A stretch of 64,000 nt of DNA from Eutreptiella sp. 'Long Island Sound 2002' (Eukaryota; Euglenozoa; Euglenophyceae; Eutreptiales; Eutreptiaceae), in the NCBI GenBank assembly GCA_964036045.1, contig OZ038384.1, positions 63,399,355 to 63,463,354 of the forward strand, in the 5' to 3' direction. This document shows, in pieces, positions 19,621 to 30,379 of this stretch (positions within the stretch are counted from its first letter, which is position 1; each line of letters starts with the position of its first letter). Both the position numbers and the translations under genes were made by a program. The notes under the pieces are model-generated. The model was not told where the DNA came from, did not search any database, and was given only the letters and a program-made list of their open reading frames with translations.

Positions 19621-20373
19621 GGGGGCGGCTCCGAAGAGGAGGACTTGGTTTTCTGGATCCTCGTGAAAATTGGGGATCAAGTTTTTCGAGCAGTGCTTGA
19701 CACCGGCGCAACACTTTCTATAGTGGCCCGGCGCCTGCTAAAGACTTTCAAGAAAACTAAGACGGTGGCCATAGGAGTGGGGGATGGGCGTACCATCCAT
19801 TCCTTGGGGGGAGTCAATGTGACTATTTGTCTTGGCGACGAAACTGTGACCCAACACTGCAGAGTGTTGGACACCGACGCCTTTGACATCGTCATTGGTA
19901 CCGACTTCCTACGCAGAAACCCCCAGGTAAAAAAGCTGCCTCTCCAGCGCCCCTATTCTCTGCACTGCGACTTTGGCAGAGGGCTCTTCTCCGTACCTTT
20001 GGAGCTGTCAGGACGAAAAGAGTCCGGGCTGCGCTACGCAGCCAAGACTAACTATCGTACTGAAAACTACCAATTGGCCCGTCACGTTTTTGAAAATGGA
20101 CTGGCGGCCCTTCAGGTAACCCTAGATGAGATCCAGGTAGAATTGTTCGCGAGCCGACAACAGCACATCATGCAGTTGTACTGCTCGACACATTTGAACA
20201 ACGCTTTCCGTTTCTTCTCGAAAGCAATGGGCCTAGCGTATGCTAACCCTCCCTTCTCCCTGCTCGCGAAGGTTCTAACCAAGACCGCTTATGAGGGAGG
20301 AAGGGTTGTCATATGCACCCCTGACTGGGGTTGCTCTGGTGAACACGCTTATCCGCGCCGTATGCTAGATTGA
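19621..20373 (+). CDS. Retroviral-type protease followed by a Dam-like methyltransferase domain
   Basis: The first half is an aspartic protease. It has AVLDTGATLSIV with the catalytic Asp, then a flap-like GVGDGRTI, then FDIVIGTDFLRR, the usual hydrophobic-Gly ending. It should cleave the Gag-Pol polyprotein. The second half begins VELFASRQQ and continues to AYANPPFSLLAKVLTK and VVICTPDWG. This is the pattern of phage-type N6-adenine methyltransferases (Pfam Dam) found in DIRS retroelements, with NPPF as the catalytic motif IV. No clear SAM-binding FxGxG is visible, so activity is uncertain. The TGA at 20371 is probably internal, because the same frame goes on. Confidence 0.75.
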   Translation, partial: GGGSEEEDLVFWILVKIGDQVFRAVLDTGATLSIVARRLLKTFKKTKTVAIGVGDGRTIHSLGGVNVTICLGDETVTQHCRVLDTDAFDIVIGTDFLRRNPQVKKLPLQRPYSLHCDFGRGLFSVPLELSGRKESGLRYAAKTNYRTENYQLARHVFENGLAALQVTLDEIQVELFASRQQHIMQLYCSTHLNNAFRFFSKAMGLAYANPPFSLLAKVLTKTAYEGGRVVICTPDWGCSGEHAYPRRMLD

Positions 20374-20941
20374 ATGACCGTGGGAAGAGTGCAACTCCCT
20401 GACGGTCCCATCCATGTGCCTGAGGAATCAGACACAGCTATGCAGGCCCCTGAGTGGGCCAGTTTCCCATCCATTGTCGATGGATCTCTCAATCCTGTAC
20501 CTCTGTGTGATCTAGATCAGGTGCTACTGAAAGAGGTCATGGCCGAAAATTGTGGCCTGATTCTTTCCGATCTCAAAAAGCGATCTCCTGAGCACCTATC
20601 TGCCACACTTACAGGGTGTGAATCTCCCGATGGCTATTTGGAACCTGCAGCTGCAAAGGAGGATGCTGACAACCAACTGTCTGAGATCGCCAGCACTATC
20701 CCTCCTGTTGATCCCAGCTGTGTTGAACTAAAACACAGCGCCTTCCTGGGCCAGCTGTTGCTGGAGGAGGTAGATCTAGAGTCAACCTCAGAACCCACTT
20801 CCCCTGTTGAGAAACCGGTGCCGCACATGCAGCCTATGCACTCAGGTGAACCCGTGGCCCCAGAGTCCTGATGCTCTAGCACGGCCTGCTTCTAATAACA
20901 TGCCACTGTCTGAGCATGACACTCAGGAACTCTGACGGCTG
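20374..20941 (+). pseudogene. Linker between Dam-like domain and RT
   Basis: Same frame as the protease, open for 166 codons after the TGA, acidic and without a known domain. It ends at TGA (20869); the RT then continues in another frame that carries a further TGA at 20933. It is conserved enough in composition to be coding but I cannot assign a function. Confidence 0.5.
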
Positions 20942-22238
20942 TTGTACCTGAACGCCGAAGGTATTGAGCGCCAAGAGCGGCTGCAATACCTCAGACAGAC
21001 GTGGAAATCCTCAATGTGGTCTGAGGAGAACGATGATTCCTACATGCTGCCTGACCCTGAGATACCCCTGGTGTATTCTCTGCACTATGGGCAGCAATGT
21101 CCCCCTGAGTGGGACGATGGTTCTGTGCCTGCCGAAACTGCTGATCGGCAGAAAAAGAAAGAGCATAGAAAGAGCAACCTCCATGCTGAGGAGGCATTCC
21201 TGCAGAAAATCGAGAGTCTTAACCTTGACCCCCGACTGGAGAAACTGCTTCTAACCTATGAGGAGGTGTTCAGCGCCTTGCCGCCCCCCCTGTCTTGTAA
21301 AAAACTGGTCCAGATGGACCTGAAACTGAAACCTGAATTGGAAAAGACGCCAGTGAGGCGTCCTCTCTACCCCGCTCCACAGGAACAGGTTGAAGAAATC
21401 GAGCGCCAGATCCAGGAATGTATTGATGCTGGCCTTGTGGAAGAATATAAGAAAGGGGACTACCCGCATCACTGCAGTCCCTGTTTCCTGGTTGCTAAAC
21501 CAGGATCGACTGCCCTACGATTGGTTGTTGACTATGAAGAGGTCAACAAGAAACCCCAAACCACTCAGGGAGTATTTCTAACATGGAAAATACCCTGGAG
21601 CGTATTGCCAAATGCAGTTACAAGACCAAAATGGACAAACGCAGTGGTTTCTGGCAGGTTGACCTAACCGCCGCAGCTCAGGAACTGCTGGCTTTTATAA
21701 CCCCTAAGGGTCGTATGTTTAAGTGGAAGGTCATGCGTTTGGGGTGGCTAATGCCCCAGCACTCTTCCAGGAACTGATGAACAAAATTTTGTACATGCTG
21801 AGGCGCAGGCCTCTAGTACAGGAGTTGATTTCTCGGGGTGCAGAAATGGAGGCCCAAATCGATGACATGAGTTTGGGTACCAATACCCAAGAGGACCATG
21901 TCCTTCTCCTCCGTGAATTTTTCCTTGTTTGTCAAGAAAACCATCTCCGAATCAAACTCGAAAAATGTGAGTTTATGAAAGAGGAGATGGAGTATTTGGG
22001 TTTCGACGTGGGGTATGGCTGGTGGAAACCAGCCGCGTCTAGGATGCAGCCCCTGCAGGACATGCAGATTCGCGATGACCCTAAGAGGGGTCTACACGAC
22101 GTGAGGAGTTTTGTGGGCGCCTGTAACTTCTATAGGCGTCACATCCACAATTTTACCTACTCCTCTGCCCCCCTCACTGACCTAATCAAGAAAACTACTC
22201 CCTGGAGGCGGACCGCCAGAGAGGAGGAGTGTTTGTAG
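20942..22238 (+). pseudogene. Reverse transcriptase of the LTR retrotransposon
   Basis: Ty3/gypsy RT spread over three frames. Frame one ends in LRLVVDYEEVNKK (fingers, first catalytic Asp region). Frame two carries MDKRSGFWQVDLT and FITPKGRMFKW. Frame three carries FGVANAPALFQELMN, then QIDDMSLGTN (catalytic DD, preceded by I rather than Y or V), then RIKLEKCEF, YLGFDVG and RSFVGACNFYRRHI. The frameshifts fall near 21560 and 21740. The last TAG (22236) sits inside the connection to RNase H, whose frame continues directly. Confidence 0.85.
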
Positions 22239-22907
22239 GAGTTGAAGAAGAAAATTGCCTCCTCCAACCGCCTGGGAGTACCCCGCCCTAAGGGTGAGAT
22301 ACTCCTGATCACTGATGCCAGTGATGTAGTGGGGGGTGGAACGATCTACCAATGGCAGGAGCTTAACCCATCTCAACTAACCCACTGCCATCATCGTACT
22401 AGCGGACTGAACCGTGATGGCTCCTTGAAGCATGACTACCCTACCAGTGAGTGGCGGCTTGTGCCACTGGAACACTGGAACTGGAAATGGAACCAAGCGC
22501 GTTCCAATTACAGCACCTACGACCAGGAACTCCTGGCCGGTATGTTGGTGCTCTCCTCACAGTCCCGACTCCTGGGATCTAACCCTATTGTCTGGCTCTT
22601 TGACGAGGAACCGGTGAAGTCTTTTCAGAAGGGCTCACCACCAGAGAAAGCGAAACTAAAGCGTTGGTGGACTTACTTGAGCCAGTTCAGGCTGAAAGTT
22701 CATCATATCTCTGGTATAAAAAATGAACTGTTTGACTATATATCGCGCAATAACTTCGATGCGCTTGTAGGTGAGAGCTCTGAAGCACTCACCAAAGAGG
22801 CTCTCCAGCGTACCGATGTCCAGCTTGACCTGTCCATGCGCACTGCTGGAATCCTCCAGGGTTGGAGCCTAACCGACTATCAGTCAGAGTATAAAGAAAT
22901 TCTCTAG
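22239..22907 (+). pseudogene. RNase H of the LTR retrotransposon
   Basis: In frame with the last part of RT. ILLITDASDVVGGGTIY carries the first catalytic Asp, YSTYDQELLAGMLVL the Glu, and VWLFDEEPVKSF the second Asp. The C-terminal segment (AKLKRWWTYLSQF..VHHISGIKNELFDYISR) is the standard gypsy RNase H end. All recognisable catalytic residues are present. It ends at TAG (22905), after which the same frame continues into integrase. Confidence 0.85.
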
Positions 22908-24377
22908 ACCCTCAGCACTGGTCTCGAACCCCGTGTCATAGACGGGCACCAGTGATATAAAAACAACCAGTACCCCTTCTACGAGGACGGTATTGTCGTA
23001 CCTGAGGCCCGACTTGATGGGTGTCTACAATGGCCCCATCTCAGCTCAGGTCACACTGGCGCTAATCGCCCCGTGGACTTCTTCCGCGAGTGTTTCTACT
23101 CTAGTCTAACCCTGAGTGAACTGAGGTCTCGTATGCAGACCATTCTGGATGCTTGTGGCTGTCATGCCAGCAAGCAGAGCGACAGTAGGGATAGGGGACT
23201 GATTTCCAGCTGACCCATACCCTATTGTGCTAGCTCCCTTCTCTATGTGGATTTCATCCACGGCCTACCTTGCTTCGGCGGCTATGATAGTTGCCTAGTG
23301 GTCACCTGTGGCCTGTCTCGCTTCACCCGTGTGTTCCCTTGCAATAAGAAAATCACAGGTAAGCAAACTGTGAAAATGTTGGTCGAACAATGGTTCGAAC
23401 CCTATGGGGCACCAAAGCAGGTGCACTCTGATGAGGATGTACACATCCGCAGTGACACTGGGTGGTACAAAGGAGTGCTGAATGCCCCGAACGTGGGGGT
23501 AACAACAGGTTCGCCCTATACCCAAACGTCTAACGCTCTTTGTGAGAGACAAAACCGTGTAGTGGAACAGAACCTGAGAATCCTGATGAAACAGGAACGT
23601 ACCATAGACTGGGTACGCCTAGTGCCCTGGGCAGTGCTGACCATGAATTCTCAGAGGAGCTCTTCTACAGGGTTCACCCCCCACGACCTGTTTCATGGAG
23701 GACAACCTGCCTGGTTCTTCAAAACCCCCTTTCCTGAGGACTTCAAGAGCCCTGTTCGGGATTGGCTGGAACACAAGCAGTCTATGGCTAACCAGGCTGG
23801 GACTAACCTGAGACACATCCGTGATCGTGAACTGAGCCGGCGGAACCGCCTATGGCGACCTGCCAGCTTCAAGGTAGGTGACCTTGTTCTGGTACACCAT
23901 TCACGCCTACCCTCTTCGCCACGTAACTGCCTACAGGACACTTATTTTGGGCCCTGTCGTATCATCAGAATAGATGAATCTAGGATCCATCTCAGGTGCA
24001 GTCCACGTCTAGGGGGTGAACTGCTTTGTGCGCCTAAACAGTTGAGGCACTATCGCTCCCCTGACGATTTTTCCTGGGATGAGTGGCGCCTCAGCAACAG
24101 TGAGGTCGTGCGTATCGACCTACAGAGCGCTGCCAGCCCAGAGAAGGCAGACGAACTCGAAGAGATGACTGCCGATGAGATGGCAGTCGATGGTTACTAC
24201 ATGGTTGCAGGTATTGCTCGCCAGGAGTATAAACAGGGCTGGAAATTCCTAACTCTGTGGGATGGCTCTGGGCTATCTGAGGCGAGGAACCCATGTCCGC
24301 CTTTATACAGCCAGATGGGAGTATCAACCCCATCTTTTGCTCCTGCCTCGTTGAGAACAACGATGGTCAACTACTAA
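22908..24377 (+). pseudogene. Integrase of the LTR retrotransposon
   Basis: The N-terminal HHCC-type zinc module is in frame (HLSSGHTG .. CGCHASK) but is interrupted by TGA at 22953 and 23211. The catalytic core shows LLYVDFIHGLP (D), QVHSDEDVHIRSD (D) and TSNALCERQNRVVEQN (E), giving the D,D35E triad. The C-terminal part has FKVGDLVLVHH and YFGPCRIIRID, the GPY/F module that binds DNA. No chromodomain follows. The polyprotein ends with TAA at 24375-24377. Confidence 0.85.
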
Positions 24378-27252
24378 CCCGTGCTGAGACTCTGTCCCAG
24401 CGTAAAAAGAAAAACTAATTTCACTGTTTCAGTCTACTGAATGTCTTCCAACCATGCAGGGGCAGTGAGCACTCTTGTGCAGATGAGCCTGCGTGTGTGT
24501 GAGAGCATTTGTCACAGTTGCCCCGCATTGCATCGCAGGAGAGGACCGTTAGCCCCCCGTGACAACCACACCCTGGCTGAAGGCCATTGGTCTTACTCAG
24601 ACCATTGCTTTCAGAGCACTGCACTTACCCTGTCTGTGCGCAGCAGTCCCATGCTTATGGTTTCCAGCGTGAACCAGGTGGCTGCTTTTCAGGTTTGCAG
24701 CCACCCAGCGAGTGTATGCCTTGTTGACCATGTGTTGCACGGGAACTGCCCTAATGTAATGACCTTTGGGAGCCAACGAAGAACGGTGGCTTACTACTCC
24801 AGAGGAGGATGACAAGCAAGGTGTTATGAAGCAAGGTGTGTCTTCCATCCTTGGGGACAAGCGTGCCCACAGTAGGGACCCCTGACTGATCCAAATCCAC
24901 GGGGTTCTACCCTTCCTTACAGGGCTTACCATACCCCTAAGCGTGCTACGTATGTCTGTATGTGTCTCACTTCTCTCCCCGGCGTGGCTCCCGGAGACCG
25001 GGCTTCGCTGACGGCGGACCGAAGGTCCTAATCAGGTACTATTACCACTCCTATGGCGCCTGATTTTTTTGCTGGCGCCTATCCTTGGGGGAAGACGGCA
25101 AAAGCTCTACCTACTGGAGGGGAGGGGTGGCCAAGTGTGCTAAGGGCATAAAAAACGCCCATTTTTCTAAGGGCCAAAAGCTAACGCACTCCCCTGCCCA
25201 CGTGGAAAAGCACGCGAGACAGGAGACACCACTACACTACACTCACTAGCGCCAGCACCAGCCTTTGAAAGCAGGCTGAGCACTCATCACTTGCACTCAT
25301 CTCCTGCCAGGCTTGCTGACCCTAACACCTACACACTCTACTTGGGGCTGCTGTCAAAGAAGTCACAAGTCCTATTGACCCCCCTGTGAAAGAGCAAGCC
25401 AACACAGCGCTAGGAAGCGACTGTGGCCTAACAGGGACTCTACTACGCGTTTCTTTGTCAGGGCTTGGAGGGAGGGAGTGCTCAGTATGCGTGCGCAGCG
25501 TGTATGTGGATGAGGTCGGACTGCACTTGCCGCTCACGGCTGAGTTGCAGTTTGTTGTTTGTGTGATCTGCGCAGCATATTTTAGCGCTGCAAGAGACTG
25601 CACCAACCACCCTCACCTGCCCACCCGCAAAGCAAAGGCCAATGACTTTGGTTTGCGGCTGAGGAACAAAGACTACCTCCACGTATTATACGCTTCTCAG
25701 GTACAAGTTCCCAAGTACAAGCAAGCTAGCTTAAGGAACTCCACCCGTTCTCTTATAGAACGTGGGCCGGAGTCCCTGGGTAACCTAAACAAGAGTTGTA
25801 CCGTGCGCAATACGTGTGGCCTACCCTTTAATGCGTCATATGCATGCACAGGTATGCACAGGTTTTCCAGTTCCACTTACTCTCTCCTAATTTTAACCAT
25901 CACAAACCAACCACAGCGTGACTCAACCAGGAGGTGAGCTTCTCCTGGGCTTACCTACCTTACTCACCACGCATCATGTGAATGTTGAAGATGACACGAG
26001 CACAAAACAACCCTAGGCGCTTAAACAATCCTACGGCGAACTATGAACAACCCTAAGCGATTACTGCATTGTGTGTCATGCATGCTCTTTGAACTTTGTT
26101 TCCTGCAGAGAAAGGAGAGAGAGTGGCGCACTGCACAGCGCAAAACAAGCCTAAGCGTTTTAAGCAACCCTATTTTAGCACTACGGCAACACGAAACACG
26201 AGCAAACACTTTCTTCCTTCCCTGTGAAGAGAGGACAAGGGTGGATTGGGACACAGGGAAAGCGACACAGCGTGTGAATGCCTGAATTGGGCACATGCAT
26301 CGCGAGCACAGCGCATATTCTAACCCTACGTGCGCGTTGCGCGCTCCATTCGCTTCGCATATCTTTCATTACCGTTTTGACCTGTGCAGAGCAGAGGGAG
26401 GTGAGCGCCCGAACCCCCGACGAACACAGCGGTGAAAAATCTAACGTTTTAACGAAGCAACCAACACGAACGCAATGCATGCTTGCGAAATGACACTGAC
26501 ATACCTGAGAGGTGGGTTGTCCCCCTGCTCTGTGGTGTGGGTTCATTTTCAATACTTTTTCCTAAAGTTTATAAAAATTTGATGCAACTGTGCAAAAAAT
26601 TTCTTTTAGATCTTTAAAAACTACGGCTCATACCTTCTTTTTCTAGTGCCGTTTACGCTTGCGCAAGCCTTTTTCTGGAGTCCGCTTCTGTTGCGCTTAT
26701 CTGCGACTTTAGGTTTTAGTCTAAAAATGACGATTTCTAACGTCCTTTTGTCAATTTTTAGCAATTTGACTTCTTAAATGGCTAACCCTTTCGCTAGACC
26801 ACAGAATTCACTCCCTGTTGGTTTCGTTTTCTATTTTTTTCAGCTCCTGGAGATTTGTGTCCTCCATTGGGAGTATTGCTCCGCCCTGGCCCTTGGTCAG
26901 GACGTTTACCAAAACGCTGTTTATACAGCGATAGCCGTCCGCATTAGAGCGTTCGACTGTACCCAAGTGGGCAAGCATGTGTGCTTTAGTGAGGGAGTCC
27001 TGGGTTCAAACCCCACTACCCCCCTATTTTTACCAAAGGTTTTCCTCGCACGCTCGCGACTTTTGAGGAATGCCCCATCATAGGGACATCATTCACGGTA
27101 CATTACACTTTTGTTTCGAGGGTACCTACATTGTGATAGGCTTCTAAGAACTGATGGGAATGTTTTTGGTAGGTTCAATGCATTTTCTGAGGGAATTCTG
27201 GGAAATTTGAGCGTTTTTTCTTGGTCCTACTAGCTTGATCAACTAGTACTCC
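24378..27252 (+). other. Long 3' untranslated region of the LTR retrotransposon
   Basis: About 2.9 kb between integrase and the 3' LTR. A 183-codon frame at 25386-25937 has no recognisable domain, signal peptide or membrane span, so I do not call an envelope. Several short direct words such as AACAACCCTA recur around 26000-26050. Unusually long for a gypsy element without an extra gene. Confidence 0.5.
26928..27022 (+). other. tRNA-like segment
   Basis: GGGTTCAAACCCC is a good Pol III B box, and TAGCCGTCCGCATTAGAGC about 75 bp upstream resembles a D-arm/A box. I cannot build an acceptor or anticodon stem, so this is at best a tRNA-derived relic. Confidence 0.2.
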
Positions 27253-27259
27253 AGGAGGG
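27253..27259 (+). promoter_or_regulatory. Polypurine tract
   Basis: AGGAGGG lies immediately before the 3' LTR, the position where plus-strand DNA synthesis is primed in LTR retroelements. Confidence 0.65.
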
Positions 27260-27968
27260 AGTAAGAAAAGGTCACTGCCATGTCTTTCTTGGAGGGCTTG
27301 ATCCAGGCCAAGCCCCCCTTAAAACCCTTTTGTTGATGCCAAGACTTACTTAAGTATTTTTATCTCTTTTGAAGTTTAAAGTACACTTTCTCGAAGTAAA
27401 TAGGGTTGTAACCCTAGCCCCCCATTAAGTCCAGCCCTACCACTCAACTGAGCGGAGGTATCTTCCTTCATGGAGGTTATACCGAAATAAAATAGGCACT
27501 TCATGTCTAAGGCCTTTGAGGTTAAGCCTAGTGGTCTCCCACCCGGAGACCCCTATACTCAATTGTTTCTACCACTCATTGTGGTTCTACCTTTTAACTG
27601 TTTCAGAATTCAGTTGCTTGGCCAAGTCATGATCTGTGTCTGGCCTAACTCCTATGCCCCATATTCCTAACCAGCTCCATTTCACCCAGAAGGGTGCACA
27701 TGAAGTGATTGATGCTAACTTGGAGGCTAGAGTCAGGCCAGTTTTCACTTAAAATCATTTGTTTTATCCATTTGTGATTGAATCTTTGCATTTAAGCCTG
27801 CTTTGTCTATCTGCAGCCCGTCTGTGTTACACTGGATTTCAAAAACTATTCATTGATTCGATCAACATCCTGTTCTTGCTCTACTTGCTGCTTTGGTTTG
27901 GGTTTTCAACATCAAAACCTGCAGGATTTCATCAAAGTCTATCAGGCACTAATCAAGTACATCTTTCT
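27260..27968 (+). repeat. 3' LTR
   Basis: 709 bp, begins AGTAAGAAAA and ends ATCTTTCT; same length as the 5' LTR after small compensating indels. Followed directly by TGCAT, the right target duplication (27969-27973). Confidence 0.9.
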
Positions 27969-28321
27969 TGCATGCAGCCCCGCCCTACATGCAGCCGGTT
28001 TCCCCCCAGGGGCACGTAATGGGGAGCGAGGTGGAGCGCCGGCTCCACTTCCGGCACGGTCCACCTGCCCCCCAAGGGATGCAGGACCCAGCCCCACGGT
28101 AGTGGCCCCTTAGCCGCCAGGTACTACCGACTGTGGGGCGTTTAGCCGGCGTTTCTCAGGTGCTTGGTCCGTGGCCCGGTCCCCCTCCCTCCCCCGGCGG
28201 ACTGCACTTCTGCCGAAGGCGCCCGTGCGCGGGGCCCTCCTCGGACCCTCCGGCCATTATAACACTGCCCCCCCTTGGTCGTGGCCCGGGAACCTACCTG
28301 GGATAAGGTGTGGCGAGAGGG

Positions 28322-29218
28322 TTATCGAGTCGGACGCAAAGCCAACCCCAGCAACTGGTAGGAGACCCTGGGCTGATAACTGGCCATGCGCAGGGTGGCC
28401 ATCAGCATATTGCGCAGCCGGCGCACTTGGCGACGGTCATGCGCCTTCCTTGTGTCGTACAAACCCATGTAGCGGGCGGGTGGCCCGTACGAAATGAGCC
28501 AGGCCAACTGCCGCGGCGGCAGGCCGCCCGGCCCATCGATGATGACCAACCCAGCCCCTCGGACCTCGTGGGGCCAACATCCCAAGGTCTTTGGCAGAGG
28601 TCGGTCGGAATACCAGAGAACCCGCTGGGCCCTGCCCCAGGATGGAGGCCTGGATTGCTCGGTGGGTAGGACGGCGGATAACCGCCCGCACTTGCACACG
28701 GGCAACAGCAGGCTCGCCTCCGGCCATAGCCCGGCCATCGCCGGTCGGCTCCCCCAGGGGTTGGAGGCCGGGTGGAAGCCTGCCGGCACACAGATCGCTG
28801 GGTCCCATGTGCGCTTGTCGTCGTCCCGATAGTAGACCTCTCGGGCCGCCGGGACGACAGGCATCTCCCGCTTACGGTCCAAGGCGTCCGAAAAGTTGAC
28901 GACCGTGGCCAGCACCCGCTGGGCGGCGCCCACCACTGGTCCCCGGTCGTACAAGTACCGGAGATCCTCTGGCTCCCAGTCCCCGTAGGGATCCAGTTAC
29001 AGCGTGCGCACCCCGGGCCCGGGATGGGTATCGTCGTCCCCCGGGGAGCCCATGCTGAGGGTGAAAGCATCTGGCCTGTACAGGACCACAATCCCCCATG
29101 GAGACACGGCGCGTTGCTGCCAACGCGCACACAACGTGTCCAGGTGTATGTGCAGCTGGGTGTAGACCGCCAGCCGGAAGAGGTGGCGCCAAGGACACAT
29201 GGAGACCCAATGGCGTGC
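28322..29218 (-). pseudogene. LINE B ORF2 C-terminal extension
   Basis: Open minus frames after the zinc knuckle, for example with RAQRVLWYSDRPLPKTLG and GLVIIDGPGGLPPRQLAW. No known domain. It continues the ORF2 polyprotein after a stop and a shift; the last stop lies near 28322. Real coding status rests on position and composition. Confidence 0.4.
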
Positions 29219-30123
29219 TTACACTGTCTGGAGACAAACGGGGCAAGGGCGTTCGTCCCGGGCTTGCACCAGACCGTCCCGGCGCGCCATGGTGCGGAGG
29301 TGTGCCCCCCCGCAGATCAAGCCCCGCTCGGTGACGGCGGTATCAACACCCAGGGACTTGCGCTCCCCTTGTTCGGGGGCCTCCATATGGAGAACCCACA
29401 GACGGCGCGCGGACGCCTCGACCAGACAGTCGAGGTTGTGCACCTGGACGTTGTTGCGTGTGAAGCAGACCTGGGGTGTTTGGAGCCCCCGGATCCACCA
29501 TACCTCGGGCTGGGCCCCAGAGGCCTGTGTCTTGGCTTTTCCGTCGGCCTCGTCTAACAGGAAATCCAGGAAAGTGCCGACCCTGTGCGAGTACAAGTGC
29601 TGAGGCGCACTGAACTCCTCGGACAGCAGCCCCCGGCACGCTCGCGGTAGGTCGTCCGACAGTGGGGAGGACCAGGGGTTGCGGGACTGGACGGTGTCGA
29701 TATAGCCTTTGCTGTTGTGGAAGGACCACTGTGGGCCCCGGGTGATCCACACCACACGGTGGGTACCGCGCGCCCGCAGCACCTCCCAGGCCACGTAGAG
29801 TTACGCCTGGTAGAACCCGTCTACGTGGACCCTGATGGGGACCCGGTAAGTTTGGTGCCACCAGGTGGTGGGGTCGGCAACCACCAGACGGCCACAGGCC
29901 GTGTGGTTGGGATACCAAGAGGCGTCCTGTACGAAGACTGCCTCCGCGGGCAAGTTCTGCAGGGTGATCTGCTTCGAGTGCACCTCCTAGGCCCATCGCA
30001 TGCAACGGGGCCACGGGGGGAGGGACTCCGGTCCACGAAACTGCGAAAGCCAGCCCGCCTTGCGGGTACTGGTTCAGTCCCGATAGCCGGCAGCCAGCGC
30101 CGTATGGCCATCGGTCGGCTCAT
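29219..30123 (-). pseudogene. LINE B ORF2 RNase H and zinc knuckle
   Basis: An RNase H-like segment shows AVFVQDASWYPNHTACG with the first Asp, then HRVVWITRGPQWSFHNSKG, and ends in HLYSHRVGTFLDFLLDEAD, the His..Asp end of the fold. A stop near 29801 splits it. The frame at 29219-29794 ends in RPCPVCLQTV, and the next residues in frame after the stop (ARHWVSMCPW) complete a C-x2-C-x7-H-x3-C knuckle of the kind found at the end of LINE ORF2 proteins. RNase H removes the RNA template during insertion. Confidence 0.6.
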
Positions 30124-30379
30124 GGACAGTCATAGCCGCACCCAGGGCGTGTTTGCTGACCTCCACGGCGTGGTCCCCTGGGGCGGCCCAGACTCGATTT
30201 CCATGAGCCGCGTATAGCACGGGAACCGATCGTGGTCAGTGGGGTGGCACTCGCAGTCCGCCGAACCCCGGAGCACGCAGGGCATGTCCGGATAGAACCG
30301 CCAGAGGGCGCACATATGCCCCAACCCGGCAGCAGCCCGGGTCAGGAGGTTGGGGTGGTTTAACTGTCGGGCGTAGTTG

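Larger units (their letters stand above)
16635..27968 (+). mobile_element. Complete Ty3/gypsy-like LTR retrotransposon (11,334 bp)
   Basis: Bounded by two 709-bp LTRs and flanked by the 5-bp duplication TGCAT (16630-16634 and 27969-27973). Internal order is gag, zinc knuckle, protease, Dam-like domain, RT, RNase H, integrase, then about 2.9 kb without a convincing ORF. RT before RNase H before integrase is the Ty3/gypsy order. The LTRs differ at roughly 40 positions by eye (about 94 percent identity), so the insertion is not recent. Coding frames are broken by frameshifts and by in-frame TGA and TAG codons; the final stop after integrase is TAA. No chromodomain and no envelope were found. Confidence 0.92.

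Noticed and set aside
25386-25937. Envelope gene of the LTR retrotransposon
   Set aside because: The 183-codon frame has no signal peptide, no membrane anchor and no fusion-type motif.
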